Shown piece after piece: positions 8,680-18,134 of a DNA stretch of 64,000 nucleotides. Both the position numbers and the translations under genes were made by a program. This DNA comes from Cyclobacterium xiamenense (lineage in GTDB: Bacteria > Bacteroidota > Bacteroidia > Cytophagales > Cyclobacteriaceae): positions 1 through 64,000 of the forward strand of contig NZ_WIOK01000007.1 in assembly GCF_009467825.1 (NCBI RefSeq). The letters are read 5' to 3'. The notes beneath the pieces were generated by a model. That model had not been told where the DNA came from, did not search any database, and was given only the letters and a program-made list of their open reading frames with translations. Position 1 is the first letter of the stretch. Each line of letters starts with the position of its first letter.

Positions 8680-9614
8680 CCGTAGACAAATCCTTATATA
8701 CCCAGCACGTACACCAACGAGCGGGACTCTTTCATACTGCAGACTTTGCAGCATTTAATGCAGCTAAAGTGGAAGCCGTTCATTACCTCTTGTTTAAGGA
8801 TTCCAGATTTCGCCTGGGCCTTATCCTTGGCAGCAGTGGAACAGAAGCAAGGTCCCCATTCTCCGCTCCATTTGGAGGATTCTCTCCGATTCAGGAGGAA
8901 GTGAAAGCAGCCGTAGTAAATGATGCGTTGCATGCACTTGAAAAATGGTTAAGTAAACATGGATACCGTAAAATTACCATGGTGCTTCCGGCGCTATATT
9001 ACGATGGGAGGTTTTTGACCCGAATGATCAACGGTTTATTTGTTTCAAGGTATCGAAGCGAACAGATCGATCTGAATCACCACATGGAGCTTCCGGCCAA
9101 CTTTGACCAGAATTATCCGAGGATGTTGCAGAAAAATGCCAGGAAAAATCTAAAGAATGCGTTGAAACAAGATTTTCGTTGGCAAAAGCTTCCGCTATCC
9201 GAGGCCAAGCGAGCCTATGAGGTTATCGCGGTCAACCGAAAGGTCCGTCAGAAGCCATTGCGAATGTCATTGGAGCAGGTGCTAGAAACCAGCGAACGAT
9301 TTTCTGCTGATTTTTTCGTGGTGGAGTATCAGCAAACGGACGTAGCAGCAGCCATTGTATTTCCCGTAACCGCTCGGATTGTTCAGGTGATCTACTGGGG
9401 GGATAACCCCTCGTTTAGTGATCGTAGGCCGATGAATTTTCTTACCTACAAGTTATTCGAATACTATGCCAATCAATCCATATACCTGATAGATATAGGT
9501 ACCTCTACCGAAAATTCGGTGCCAAATTACGGACTGTGTGAGTTTAAGGAAAGTATTGGCTGTTCGGTGAGTTTGAAATATACGTTTTCAAAGGAAGTCA
9601 GTGTTTGTAATTAA
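8667..9614 (+). CDS. FemAB/GNAT-like acyltransferase of sugar-biosynthesis loci
   Basis: This 315-residue soluble protein resembles the FemAB-like double-GNAT fold. It has an N-terminal half with SPFSAPFGGFSPI, a basic middle (MLQKNARKNLKNALKQ) and a C-terminal GNAT-like core ending in GLCEFKESIGCSVSLKYTF. Proteins of this type sit beside tandem WxcM cupins in Bacteroidota sugar loci and probably acylate an amino sugar; that role is inferred from context. It overlaps the second cupin by 13 bases and the decayed aminotransferase by 14, so it belongs to the same transcription unit. The acyl donor is unknown. Confidence 0.7.
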   Translation: MEVVAVDKSLYTQHVHQRAGLFHTADFAAFNAAKVEAVHYLLFKDSRFRLGLILGSSGTEARSPFSAPFGGFSPIQEEVKAAVVNDALHALEKWLSKHGYRKITMVLPALYYDGRFLTRMINGLFVSRYRSEQIDLNHHMELPANFDQNYPRMLQKNARKNLKNALKQDFRWQKLPLSEAKRAYEVIAVNRKVRQKPLRMSLEQVLETSERFSADFFVVEYQQTDVAAAIVFPVTARIVQVIYWGDNPSFSDRRPMNFLTYKLFEYYANQSIYLIDIGTSTENSVPNYGLCEFKESIGCSVSLKYTFSKEVSVCN

Positions 9615-10114
9615 TCCGGATCCGTACCTGCTGCCATCGTATCGTATCAGTCCGTTTCAGACCCATCAAATAGCACATGGGCCGGTGCACGTGGCTACTG
9701 AAAAGGCGGAGGCGTATTTTAATGAACGTTTTGGGACGGATAATTGGTTGCTGACGGGTAATGGCAGGGAAGGAATACGGCTGGCATTGGAGGAGTTGGC
9801 CGTTGAATCAGGTAGCCTTGTCACCATTCAAACCACCTCCAATAACCGGTACATCAGCGGTTGTGTCACCAATACGGTAGCTGACAAATGTCGGTGGAAC
9901 CGAGAGCTAGGTAAGGAGACCGACGTTATTTTGGAAAATCACGAATTTGGAGACACTTTTTCTGAAGAGAATACCTTGATTCAGCAAGGACTAACGATTA
10001 TCAATGATTGATGTATACCTTTTTATGGTCAGAATTCGGAAAAATATCTTCGGCGAGTATAGATACTACTCGATACAGTTAATTAAAAGTTGGTCGAATA
10101 TTAACACCCTTTAG
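9601..10114 (+). pseudogene. Decayed DegT/WecE-like aminotransferase
   Basis: An open frame from a GTG at 9601 reads like the N-terminus of a PLP sugar aminotransferase (DNWLLTGNGREGIRLALEEL; later VTIQTTSNNRYISGCV) but stops after 136 residues at IIND, where family members continue into the active site. Directly after the stop the sequence still reads CIPFYGQNSEK in the same frame. A +1 shift then gives GEYRYYSIQ, matching the usual pre-lysine segment of these enzymes, and then a stop at 10114. At least one nonsense mutation, one frameshift and loss of the C-terminal two thirds are therefore visible. The break lies against an AT-rich segment. A short functional protein is unlikely. Confidence 0.72.
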
Positions 10115-10166
10115 TTTGGTAAATTGTCGCTGAGAATAAAATATAATAATATTATTAAGGGTGTTA
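10102..10166. repeat. Inverted repeat, 10-bp perfect arms
   Basis: TAACACCCTT at 10102-10111 is repeated inverted as AAGGGTGTTA at 10157-10166 with a 45-base AT-rich loop, followed by a T-rich run. It lies exactly where the decayed aminotransferase ends. It could be a terminator-like hairpin or a recombination scar; the long loop makes a simple intrinsic terminator doubtful. Confidence 0.45.
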
Positions 10167-10405
10167 TTTTTATTAGAGAATGTAAGGTGATTTTTATATA
10201 TAGGTTTGAGCATTCAGATAATCATTTTTTAAATTATTAAATAGTGATAAATAATCTATTTTTCTCGTTTAATTTAGTTACATTAATTGTTATATTTAAA
10301 TTACTTTTTTATGTGTTATAAACGTTTTTGAAACGAAAATATGTTAATTTTACCGGATCGATTTCGGATGATTTCTATGGAAATATCTAATTTCAAATAA
10401 ATAAT
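10115..10405. other. AT-rich spacer without genes
   Basis: About 290 very AT-rich bases lie between the decayed aminotransferase and the GNAT gene. Apart from the right arm of the inverted repeat I see no gene, RNA or mobile-element end. Its composition differs sharply from the upstream genes and matches the following GNAT gene, suggesting that both arrived together. Confidence 0.5.
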
Positions 10406-10876
10406 ATGTTTTATCAAGATACGGATAAAATCATTTTAGTTACCTTCGATAATTTTTTTTTCGGACTTTCTTTTTTTTGGTTAGAGGATGCGGAGTTGTC
10501 GAAGTTAATTGATCTTTCGGATTTTAGCTTAGAGACCCATGAAAAATGGTTTGCCTCTTTAAAGACAAAAGATGATTATAAAGTCTGGGGTATATTATTG
10601 AACAACGAACCAATTGGAGTATGTGGGTTGAAAAATATTTGCAATGGGCAAGCGGAATATTGGGGATACATTGGAGAAAAGAAATATTGGGGCAAGGGGG
10701 TAGGAAAGTTGATATTAGGTAGCATTGAGAGGACTGCAAAAAACTTTGGGATCAATATACTAAATCTGAAAGTTAACAAAAGGAACGTAAGAGCGGTCAA
10801 ATTATATTATAATTGTTACTTTAAATTGAAACAGGAAACTGACGTTTATTTTATTATGTCTAAGGAAATTAAATGA
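10406..10876 (+). CDS. GNAT-family N-acetyltransferase (RimJ/RimL-like)
   Basis: This 156-residue protein has the GNAT core: IGVCGLKNI (strand 4), the acetyl-CoA loop YWGKGVGKLIL with helix IERTAKNFGI, then LKVNKRNVRAVKLYYNCYFKL. The expected reaction is N-acetylation of an amino sugar nucleotide or a protein. The gene is markedly AT-rich compared with rmlA-fdtA and is isolated by AT-rich spacers on both sides (291 and 422 bases), so it looks like a separately acquired gene. The start is the first ATG, placed by position only. Confidence 0.82.
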   Translation: MFYQDTDKIILVTFDNFFFGLSFFWLEDAELSKLIDLSDFSLETHEKWFASLKTKDDYKVWGILLNNEPIGVCGLKNICNGQAEYWGYIGEKKYWGKGVGKLILGSIERTAKNFGINILNLKVNKRNVRAVKLYYNCYFKLKQETDVYFIMSKEIK

Positions 10877-11298
10877 GATTTTGTCAGCTGGCAGCTATTT
10901 CTTTTTATAAAGTAAATATTTAATCATTTCATCTTTAGGTGTTGCTATTAGTGGATGTAACATAATAAGTAAGAAATAGAAATAATTTTATAAAAAAAAT
11001 CGTAAAAAAACTTTTTAATTGAAAAGCTACCTGTTTAGATAGCAAAATGAATATAATTTTTTAAATTAAAATTCAGTCGTAGACAAAAATAATGATCATC
11101 AAGGGCTTATCGAATATCTTTAAATATGTAAAGCGGTATACGTAACACCGTTAATAAGCTCCTTTGAATACAGTTTGAGTATGTAGGTCAAACTGTTTAT
11201 ATTACTAACAGGATACTTAACTTTGCCATATTTCCTAACCTTACCAAAAGAGACATTGATTATTTCAGGTTTGTTGTGTCCCACTTTATCAAACAGCA
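10877..11298. other. AT-rich intergenic region with a hairpin
   Basis: This is 422 bases without a supported gene. The one structure I can see is a nine-base perfect hairpin, ACAGTTTGA at 11170-11178 pairing with TCAAACTGT at 11188-11196 across a nine-base loop, followed by TTAT. It may be a weak terminator for the GNAT gene or a leader structure for the acyltransferase about 100 bases downstream. Composition rises to locus average towards its right end. Confidence 0.4.
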
Positions 11299-11799
11299 AT
11301 GATTACTTACCAAATTGACTTAGGCGAAAACGTGGATATACACCATAGTTCAAAGGTGAATAATGTAACGGTAGGAGATCGATGTCGAATTGCGTTCAAC
11401 GTGAATATATTCGGTTCTCCAGAATCTCCCATGTCCATTGGAGACGATTGCTATATCGGCCCGTACTGCTTTTTAGAAGGGTTTAATGCGCGGGTCACCA
11501 TTGGAAAAAACGTGAGTTTTGCGCAACGAATAACATTGATTTCCGGTTCGGCTCCAAATGCATCAAAAAAATTACAACGAATCTTTCCTGCTATTGATGG
11601 TCCTATTCATATCGGCGATGATTGTTGGATCGGTGCGCATAGCGTGATCATGCCGAATGTGACGTTGGGTACCTGTTGCATTGTAGGAGTAAATAGTTTT
11701 GTTAACAAATCGTTTCCGGACTATTCAATAATTGGCGGCTGTCCGGCCGTTTTGATCCGGCGTTTGACAGAAGACGAAATTCAGCGCTTAGATGATTAA
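11299..11799 (+). CDS. Hexapeptide-repeat (LbH) acyltransferase, FdtC-like
   Basis: This 166-residue protein consists of left-handed beta-helix hexads ([60 protein letters not shown]) and ends in the usual [14 protein letters not shown] tail. The fold is that of acetyl-CoA-dependent O- or N-acetyltransferases acting as trimers. Its stop lies inside the start of the FdtB-like gene (8-base overlap). That pairing matches clusters where FdtC acetylates the 3-amino group made by FdtB, so N-acetylation of dTDP-Fuc3N/Qui3N is the likely job. Confidence 0.83.
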   Translation: MITYQIDLGENVDIHHSSKVNNVTVGDRCRIAFNVNIFGSPESPMSIGDDCYIGPYCFLEGFNARVTIGKNVSFAQRITLISGSAPNASKKLQRIFPAIDGPIHIGDDCWIGAHSVIMPNVTLGTCCIVGVNSFVNKSFPDYSIIGGCPAVLIRRLTEDEIQRLDD

Positions 11800-12907
11800 A
11801 TTTTTGGACCTTCAGGCGGTTAATGCCTGCTACGCAGACGAGTTGAAAGCGGCCGCTGCCAGGGTAATCGATTCCGGCTGGTACCTGATGGGACAGGAGC
11901 TAGAGCAGTTTGAAAAAGCATTGACAGGATATGTAGGCAGCAAATACGCCATAGGTGTTGCCAACGGGCTGGATGCCTTGCGCTTGATTATGAAAGCCTA
12001 CATAGAGTTGGGGGTGCTGAAGGGAGGGGATGAGGTGCTGGTTCCGGCCAATACCTTTATTGCCAGTATTTTAGCCATCACGGATAACGGCTTGGTTCCA
12101 AGGGTGGTAGAGCCCAATGCCCACACCTATCTAATGGAAGAAAAAGGATTGGAAAATTACCTGTCGCAGAAAACCAAGGCACTGCTGGTGGTACACCTGT
12201 ATGGACAGGTAGCCTGGTCGGAGCGGATGCATGATTTTGCTAGAAGGCATGGCCTCAAAGTAATCGAAGACAACGCACAGGCCATCGGTGCATGCTGGAA
12301 GGGGATTGGAACAGGAAATCTGGGCGATGCGGCGGCATTCAGTTTTTATCCGGGAAAAAATCTGGGCGCATTGGCTGACGCCGGGGCGGTGACAACCTCT
12401 GATGAAGAACTGGCAACGGTTGTCCGTGCCTTGGGAAATTATGGCAGCCAGGAAAAATACCACAACGATTACCGAGGGCTCAATAGCCGCATGGAAGAGC
12501 TACAGGCCGCTTTTTTATCGGTGAAGTTGCGCTACCTGGATTCGGAAAACTCCCGTAGAATTGCCATAGCGCAACGGTATATCGGCGAAATCGATCAGCC
12601 ACTACTCCAATTGCCTGCGGTTAACCCGGTAGAAAATCCCGCGGGGCGATTGAGCCATGTTTGGCATTTGTTTGTAATACGAAGCCAGTTTAGGGATCGG
12701 CTGCGCGATTATTTACAGGATCATGGCATTCAAACAGGCATCCATTATCCGATTCCGCCCCATCGGCAGAAAGCCTATGCCGGGTATTTCCCTCGCTCCC
12801 TACCCATTACGGAGGCTATGCATCGCGAAGTCCTCAGTCTGCCTATTAGTCCGGTGATGAGGGATACAGAAGTGGACCATGTAATTTCCACGATCAATTC
12901 ATTTTAA
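11792..12907 (+). CDS. fdtB: FdtB/QdtB-like dTDP-3-keto-6-deoxyhexose 3-aminotransferase
   Basis: This 371-residue DegT/DnrJ/EryC1 PLP enzyme has [24 protein letters not shown] and the PLP-lysine motif [16 protein letters not shown]. It ends with the conserved [27 protein letters not shown] and LSLPISPVM. It would transfer an amino group from glutamate to C3 of the keto sugar made by the FdtA-type cupins. The gene is overlapped by the acyltransferase and followed after six bases by the ABC permease. The 3-amino assignment rests on the cupin neighbours; the fold and reaction type are secure. Confidence 0.88.
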   Translation: MIKFLDLQAVNACYADELKAAAARVIDSGWYLMGQELEQFEKALTGYVGSKYAIGVANGLDALRLIMKAYIELGVLKGGDEVLVPANTFIASILAITDNGLVPRVVEPNAHTYLMEEKGLENYLSQKTKALLVVHLYGQVAWSERMHDFARRHGLKVIEDNAQAIGACWKGIGTGNLGDAAAFSFYPGKNLGALADAGAVTTSDEELATVVRALGNYGSQEKYHNDYRGLNSRMEELQAAFLSVKLRYLDSENSRRIAIAQRYIGEIDQPLLQLPAVNPVENPAGRLSHVWHLFVIRSQFRDRLRDYLQDHGIQTGIHYPIPPHRQKAYAGYFPRSLPITEAMHREVLSLPISPVMRDTEVDHVISTINSF

Positions 12908-12913
12908 CGCTAC

Positions 12914-13771
12914 ATGAACAGAAACGAACGTATTCAGGATTGGGATTTGATCATCGAGGGGAAGACATCCTTATTCGATCTAAAGTTTAACGATGTTTGG
13001 CAGTACCGGGATCTCCTGGCACTCCTGGTTAAGCGGGATTTTATCAGTTTTTACAAACAAACGGTCTTTGGACCGCTCTGGTTTTTTATTCAGCCCTTGT
13101 TTACGATGATCGTGTATACTTTCGTCTTCGGAAATCTTGCCGGCATTAGTACGGATGGTCTCCCTCAGCCCCTGTTTTACCTGGCAGGTATTACTGCATG
13201 GAGCTATTTTGCAGATTGCCTTACCAAAACGAGTACCGTATTCCGGGACAACGCGAACATATTTGGGAAAGTATATTTTCCCCGCCTGATCATGCCCTTG
13301 AGTATTGTGGTAAGCAACCTGATTCGGTTTGGCGTTCAATTCCTTCTGTTTTTGGTTTTGTTGGCCTATTATTATGCGATTGGTGTGGAACTAGCTTTCT
13401 CATGGGTATTACTTTTGTCTCCCGTGCTGCTCGTATTGATGGCTTTATTCGGATTGGGATTGGGCTTGATTATTACGGCACTTACCACCAAATACCGCGA
13501 CCTGACATTTTTAGTCACCTTTGGCGTGCAGTTGATGATGTACGGCACCACGGTAATTTATCCATTGAATGCAGCTCCTGAGAATTACAAGCCTTGGATC
13601 GCCGCCAATCCGATGACAACGATCATCGAAACATTCCGATTGGCCTTTTTAGGTGCTGGGAATTTCAGCTGGGCCTCCCTGGGGTATAGCAGTGTGGCTA
13701 TTGGGGTTATTTTTATACTGGGGGTGTTGATTTTCAACAAGACCGAGCGAAGTTTTGTCGATACTATTTAA
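12914..13771 (+). CDS. wzm: Polysaccharide ABC exporter, permease subunit (Wzm)
   Basis: The protein is 285 residues, of the ABC-2 type. A cytoplasmic N-terminus (QYRDLLALLVKRDFISFYKQTVFGPLWFFIQPL) is followed by about six membrane segments, with the typical MTTIIETFRLAFLG before the last. It pairs with the ATPase that starts eight bases downstream to move lipid-linked glycan across the inner membrane. Having an ABC exporter next to Wza/Wzc genes is noteworthy and is discussed in the findings. Confidence 0.93.
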   Translation: MNRNERIQDWDLIIEGKTSLFDLKFNDVWQYRDLLALLVKRDFISFYKQTVFGPLWFFIQPLFTMIVYTFVFGNLAGISTDGLPQPLFYLAGITAWSYFADCLTKTSTVFRDNANIFGKVYFPRLIMPLSIVVSNLIRFGVQFLLFLVLLAYYYAIGVELAFSWVLLLSPVLLVLMALFGLGLGLIITALTTKYRDLTFLVTFGVQLMMYGTTVIYPLNAAPENYKPWIAANPMTTIIETFRLAFLGAGNFSWASLGYSSVAIGVIFILGVLIFNKTERSFVDTI

Positions 13772-13779
13772 AACCAACG

Positions 13780-15099
13780 ATGTCAAGAAAAGTAATTGAA
13801 GTCCATCAACTGTCCAAGGCCTACCAAATTGGTGAGTTCACTACCGGAACGCTGAGTAAAGATCTGGAGCGCTGGTGGATTACGCGGGTGCGGGGCAAAG
13901 AAGATCCCTTTTTGAAGGTCGGAGAGACCAATCAGCGCGATAAGCGAGGAGATTCCAATGTGGTTTGGAGCTTACGGGATATCAACTTTAGCATCGATCA
14001 GGGTGAAGCGGTGGGTATTATCGGTAAAAATGGCGCAGGGAAAAGCACCTTACTTAAATTACTTTCACGGGTGACAGCGCCCACAGCGGGAAATATCAAA
14101 GTCAAGGGGAGAATCGCCTCCTTATTGGAGGTAGGGACCGGTTTTCACCCGGAGCTCACCGGTCGTGAAAACATTTATCTAAATGGAGCGATCCTGGGGA
14201 TGCGCAAGCGGGAGATTTCCCGCAAACTGGAGGAGATCGTCGATTTTTCCGGGGTGGAGCGCTACATCGATACGCCGGTAAAGCGCTACAGTTCCGGGAT
14301 GTACGTGCGGCTTGCTTTTGCGGTGGCCGCTCATTTGGAAAGCGAGATCCTGATTGTAGATGAAGTGTTGGCGGTAGGGGATGCGGACTTTCAGAAAAAG
14401 TGCCTGGGAAAAATGGGAGAGGTAAGCAAGGGCGAGGGGAGAACGATTCTATTTGTGAGTCACAATATGGCGAGTGTAAAGGCACTTTGTAGCCGCGCAA
14501 TTCTGCTGACCGACGGGCAGATTTCTATGAATCGAGACACTTCATCCGTCATAAAAAGCTACTTGAATGATCCCAGGTCTGTGCCATTGGAGCGAGATTT
14601 TCTTCGTGACCCAGCAATTCGACGGGGTAATGGTGAAGCCAGATTTGCCGAGATCCTTGTAAACGATGGAGTGGAATTCATTGATCCCTCCAAAACGATC
14701 AGTATTCAGTGCACAATACAGGTGCAAAAGGTTATCGAGTCACTTTTTTTCACACTAATGTTGAGGGGTAGAGAGAGTTCGGAGCCAATCGGTGCTTCGA
14801 GAATGATTCCGGTAAGTAAAGAAAATCTTGAAGCGGGTACCATTGTGTCTTTCACAATATCTCTACCACCAGGCTTGCTCAGGACAGGGATGTATCCCGC
14901 CTATTTCTGGATTGGTAAACCGAGGAAAATCATTGGAGAGCACTATCCTTATGATGTGGTAGATTCTCGGTTTTACCTCAATTGCGTATCCGATAAGGAT
15001 GAGTATGAACTTGGGTATAACCCTTCGGATCCAGTCGGGTTTTTTACCATTGACACGAAAATGAGAAATTTGAATATAGATCAATATGTTATCAAATAA
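13780..15099 (+). CDS. wzt: Polysaccharide ABC exporter, ATPase with C-terminal substrate domain (Wzt)
   Basis: The protein is 439 residues. The nucleotide-binding domain has GKNGAGKST (Walker A, about 84-92), the polysaccharide-type signature YSSGMYVRLAFAVA and Walker B ILIVDEVLAVGD. Beyond about residue 265 it continues into a beta-rich extension of roughly 170 residues, as in Wzt proteins whose C-terminal domain recognises the finished, capped glycan. Its last 14 bases overlap pseB. The extension suggests that export is selective for a particular terminal sugar modification. Confidence 0.93.
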   Translation: MSRKVIEVHQLSKAYQIGEFTTGTLSKDLERWWITRVRGKEDPFLKVGETNQRDKRGDSNVVWSLRDINFSIDQGEAVGIIGKNGAGKSTLLKLLSRVTAPTAGNIKVKGRIASLLEVGTGFHPELTGRENIYLNGAILGMRKREISRKLEEIVDFSGVERYIDTPVKRYSSGMYVRLAFAVAAHLESEILIVDEVLAVGDADFQKKCLGKMGEVSKGEGRTILFVSHNMASVKALCSRAILLTDGQISMNRDTSSVIKSYLNDPRSVPLERDFLRDPAIRRGNGEARFAEILVNDGVEFIDPSKTISIQCTIQVQKVIESLFFTLMLRGRESSEPIGASRMIPVSKENLEAGTIVSFTISLPPGLLRTGMYPAYFWIGKPRKIIGEHYPYDVVDSRFYLNCVSDKDEYELGYNPSDPVGFFTIDTKMRNLNIDQYVIK

Positions 15100-16096
15100 G
15101 TCAGTTTTGATCACAGGCGGGACGGGGTCGCTCGGGAAAGCCCTCACGAACTATCTTTTTGCGCACCACCCGGAAATCAAGCGATTGGTTATTTACTCCC
15201 GGGACGAGCAAAAACAATTTGCGATGGCACAGGAATACCCAGTCGACCGGTATCCTCAGATTCGGTTTTTTATTGGGGACGTTCGGGACAGGGATCGACT
15301 GATCCGGGCCATGAAAGGCATTGATTATGTAGTGCACGCCGCAGCAATGAAGCACGTTCCTATAGCGGAGTACAATCCGGACGAATGCGTAAAGACGAAT
15401 ATCACCGGAGCTCAAAATGTAATCGACGCTTGTTTGGACTCATCCGTTGAACGGGTTGTTGCGCTTTCTACAGACAAGGCTGCTGCTCCCATAAATCTGT
15501 ATGGGGCGACCAAGCTTGCTTCCGACAAGCTTTTTGTTGCAGCAAATAATATTCGGGGTTGGAATCCAATACGATTTTCAGTTGTCAGGTACGGCAACGT
15601 GATGGGCTCCAACGGTTCGGTCATTCCCTTTTTTTTGAAAAAGCGTGCAGAGGGCGTGTTGCCAATCACAGACCTGAGCATGACCCGATTCAATATATCG
15701 CTACGGGGTGGCGTTGAGATGGTGATGCATGCCTTGGAGCATGCCTGGGGAGGGGAAATTTTTGTACCCAAAATCCCCTCGTATCGCATTACGGATGTGG
15801 CCGAGGCCATCGCACCCGATTGCGAGCTCAGAGTGGTAGGCATTCGTCCGGGTGAAAAACTACACGAAGAGATGATCACCAGTTCGGATTCCTTTTATAC
15901 CTGGGATCTGGGGAGGTATTATACCATTTTGCCTGCTACCCATAAATGGAATCTGGACGAGTATGTAAGCCACTTCCATGCTACCCGGGTTCCTTTGGGT
16001 TTTCGCTATAATTCGGAACAGAACTCCGAATGGGAGACTGTAGAAAGCTTGCGGAAGCTCATTAAATTACATGTCGAACCGGCCTTTTCTGCATAA
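15086..16096 (+). CDS. pseB: UDP-GlcNAc 4,6-dehydratase (inverting), PseB type
   Basis: This 336-residue soluble SDR has LITGGTGSLGKAL, AAAMKHVPIAEYNPDECVKTN and the YxxxK motif NLYGATK, preceded by STDKAAAPI. The short length and Tyr distinguish it from the large enzyme at 104. PseB dehydrates and C5-inverts UDP-GlcNAc as the first step to pseudaminic acid. The aminotransferase follows after three bases, matching the standard pseB-pseC order. The close legionaminic/bacillosamine enzymes are membrane-anchored, so pseB is the better call. Confidence 0.93.
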   Translation: MLSNKSVLITGGTGSLGKALTNYLFAHHPEIKRLVIYSRDEQKQFAMAQEYPVDRYPQIRFFIGDVRDRDRLIRAMKGIDYVVHAAAMKHVPIAEYNPDECVKTNITGAQNVIDACLDSSVERVVALSTDKAAAPINLYGATKLASDKLFVAANNIRGWNPIRFSVVRYGNVMGSNGSVIPFFLKKRAEGVLPITDLSMTRFNISLRGGVEMVMHALEHAWGGEIFVPKIPSYRITDVAEAIAPDCELRVVGIRPGEKLHEEMITSSDSFYTWDLGRYYTILPATHKWNLDEYVSHFHATRVPLGFRYNSEQNSEWETVESLRKLIKLHVEPAFSA

Positions 16097-16099
16097 GGG

Positions 16100-17308
16100 A
16101 TGAATGCAATACCGTACGGAAAACAAAACATCACGCAGTCAGATATCGATGCGGTGGTGGACGTACTCAAGTCCGATTATTTGACACAAGGTCCATTGGT
16201 ACAGCAGTTTGAGGAAGCATTTGCCGAATATGTAGGTGCCAGGTATGCGGTGGCCGTGGCCAATGGTACGGCAGCCTTGCATTTGAATGCGGTGGCTTTG
16301 GGCGTGCAACCAGGAGATAAAGTCATTACCACCCCGATTACCTTTGCGGCTTCAGCCAATTGTATCAGGTATTGCGGTGGCGAAGTGGTATTTTCCGATA
16401 TTGATCCCCACACCTATTTGTTAGACATAAACGCAGTTAGGCAATTGCTGGAGGCGTCACCTAAGGGGACCTATCAGGGCATTATTCCGGTAGATTTTGC
16501 TGGAAGAGCGGTAAACTTAGAAGCATTCCGACAATTGGCCGATGCGTTCGGTCTTTGGATCATTCAGGATTCTTGCCATTCACCGGGGGGCTATTTTATG
16601 GATAGCAAAGGTGAAAAGCAACATTGTGGGAACGGTAACTTTGCAGAATTGGCTATCTTTTCCTTTCATCCGGTAAAACACATTGCGGCAGGAGAAGGCG
16701 GGATGATTACCACCAATGATGCATCGCTCTACCAAAAACTCCTAACCCTCCGAACGCATGGCATCACACGGAACGATTCCTTATTCCAAAATTCCATCGC
16801 CTTTGCTTCCGGAGGGAATCCATCGCATTTCCCGGAGAGCCAACAGGTCTATCCGGGCTGGTACATGGAAATGCAAAACTTGGGATACAATTATCGATTG
16901 ACGGATTTCCAAGCTGCTTTAGGGTTAAGCCAGTTAAACAGGGCGCATAATGGACTGATGAGAAGGAGAGAAATAGCTAAAAGATATTTTGAGGCTTTTC
17001 AAGATCAATGGTTTATTAAAGGTCAATCAGGAGTGGCGGAAGGCCATGCGTACCATCTGTATGTACTTGAAGTTGAAAACCGTTTAGGTCTTTACCAGTA
17101 CTTGAGAGAAAATAAAATTTATGCCCAGATCCATTATATCCCTGTTCACCTGATGCCGTATTACAGACAATTTGGTTGGAAAGAAGGGGACATGCCTCAT
17201 GCGGAGGTATACTATTCCCATTGCATCAGTTTGCCAATGTATCCTACCCTGAGCAGCGAGGAGCAGGGCTTTATTATTGAGTCAGTGACTGATTTTTACC
17301 ATGCGTAA
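16100..17308 (+). CDS. pseC: UDP-4-keto-6-deoxy-AltNAc 4-aminotransferase (PseC)
   Basis: This 402-residue DegT-family aminotransferase begins IPYGKQNITQSDIDAV, typical for PseC. It contains VANGTAALHLNAVALG, IIQDSCHSPGG and the PLP-lysine motif FSFHPVKHIAAGEGG. It forms UDP-4-amino-4,6-dideoxy-L-AltNAc from the PseB product. It overlaps the cytidylyltransferase by eight bases. Length and motif order match the family. Confidence 0.93.
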   Translation: MNAIPYGKQNITQSDIDAVVDVLKSDYLTQGPLVQQFEEAFAEYVGARYAVAVANGTAALHLNAVALGVQPGDKVITTPITFAASANCIRYCGGEVVFSDIDPHTYLLDINAVRQLLEASPKGTYQGIIPVDFAGRAVNLEAFRQLADAFGLWIIQDSCHSPGGYFMDSKGEKQHCGNGNFAELAIFSFHPVKHIAAGEGGMITTNDASLYQKLLTLRTHGITRNDSLFQNSIAFASGGNPSHFPESQQVYPGWYMEMQNLGYNYRLTDFQAALGLSQLNRAHNGLMRRREIAKRYFEAFQDQWFIKGQSGVAEGHAYHLYVLEVENRLGLYQYLRENKIYAQIHYIPVHLMPYYRQFGWKEGDMPHAEVYYSHCISLPMYPTLSSEEQGFIIESVTDFYHA

Positions 17309-17996
17309 TTTGTGCATCATCCCTGCCAGAGGAGGGAGTAAACGAATCCCTCGAAAGAACATTAAAAAATTTCTAGGTAAGCCTATTATTGCCTATTCCA
17401 TTGACGCCGCATTAAAGTCCCGATTGTTTGCAGAAGTTATGGTTTCTACCGATAGTGAGGAAATAGTTGGGGTGGCGAATAGTTTTGGAGCAACCGTTCC
17501 TTTTATGCGTAGTATTAAAAATGCGGATGATTACGCCACTACCCTAGACGTGGTGAAAGAGGTGCTGGTCGCATACCGAGATATGGGGAAGACATTCGAT
17601 AACATTTGCATCCTGTACCCAACTGCACCTTTTGTAACGGCTGCAAGGCTGAAAGAAGGCTACAATCTTTTGGAAACAAATAATGCGTCCATCCCGGTTA
17701 CAGCATTTTCCTTTCCGGTATGGAGGGCTTTTAGAATAGAAGCCAAGCGGCTCGCGTATCAGTGGCCTGAACATGAAAAAAGTCGCTCGCAAGATTTAGA
17801 AACATTATATCATGATTCTGGACAATGGTATTGGATTAAACGGGATTTTATCAAGGATACATTAGTGCCTGGAAAGACAGCCGCGGTATTCCTCGATCCC
17901 ATGGAGGTACAAGATATTGATACGCTGGAAGATTGGGAGTTGGCTGAATTGAAGTTTCAAAAAATGGTTCAAAACAAGAAGCGTGAGCACCTATAA
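17301..17996 (+). CDS. pseF: Pseudaminic acid cytidylyltransferase (PseF)
   Basis: This 231-residue CMP-nonulosonate synthetase has the CTP-binding start IIPARGGSKRIPRKNIKKFLGKP, shortened here to its core IPARGGSKRIPRKN, and later ILYPTAPFV, YHDSGQWYW and VQDIDTLEDW. The HDSGQWYW segment is typical of PseF rather than NeuA. It activates the free nonulosonic acid as the CMP sugar for transfer. A 366-base gap holding only a short doubtful frame follows, where many clusters carry pseG. Confidence 0.92.
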   Translation: MRNLCIIPARGGSKRIPRKNIKKFLGKPIIAYSIDAALKSRLFAEVMVSTDSEEIVGVANSFGATVPFMRSIKNADDYATTLDVVKEVLVAYRDMGKTFDNICILYPTAPFVTAARLKEGYNLLETNNASIPVTAFSFPVWRAFRIEAKRLAYQWPEHEKSRSQDLETLYHDSGQWYWIKRDFIKDTLVPGKTAAVFLDPMEVQDIDTLEDWELAELKFQKMVQNKKREHL

Positions 17997-18134
17997 GTCC
18001 CTTAACAAATAAGTCGTTGATCTGGCGGTTAAAAACTAAGCCAAGAAAAAAGAGAGCACATTACCCTTCCAGTTCATCCTGCTTAACAGTTTTGTACGAA
18101 ACGAATCACTAATGCCAATTCAGGGGATTCAAGA

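Noticed and set aside
10102-10166. Insertion-sequence end
   Set aside because: There is an inverted repeat but no transposase between or near the arms and no visible target-site duplication.
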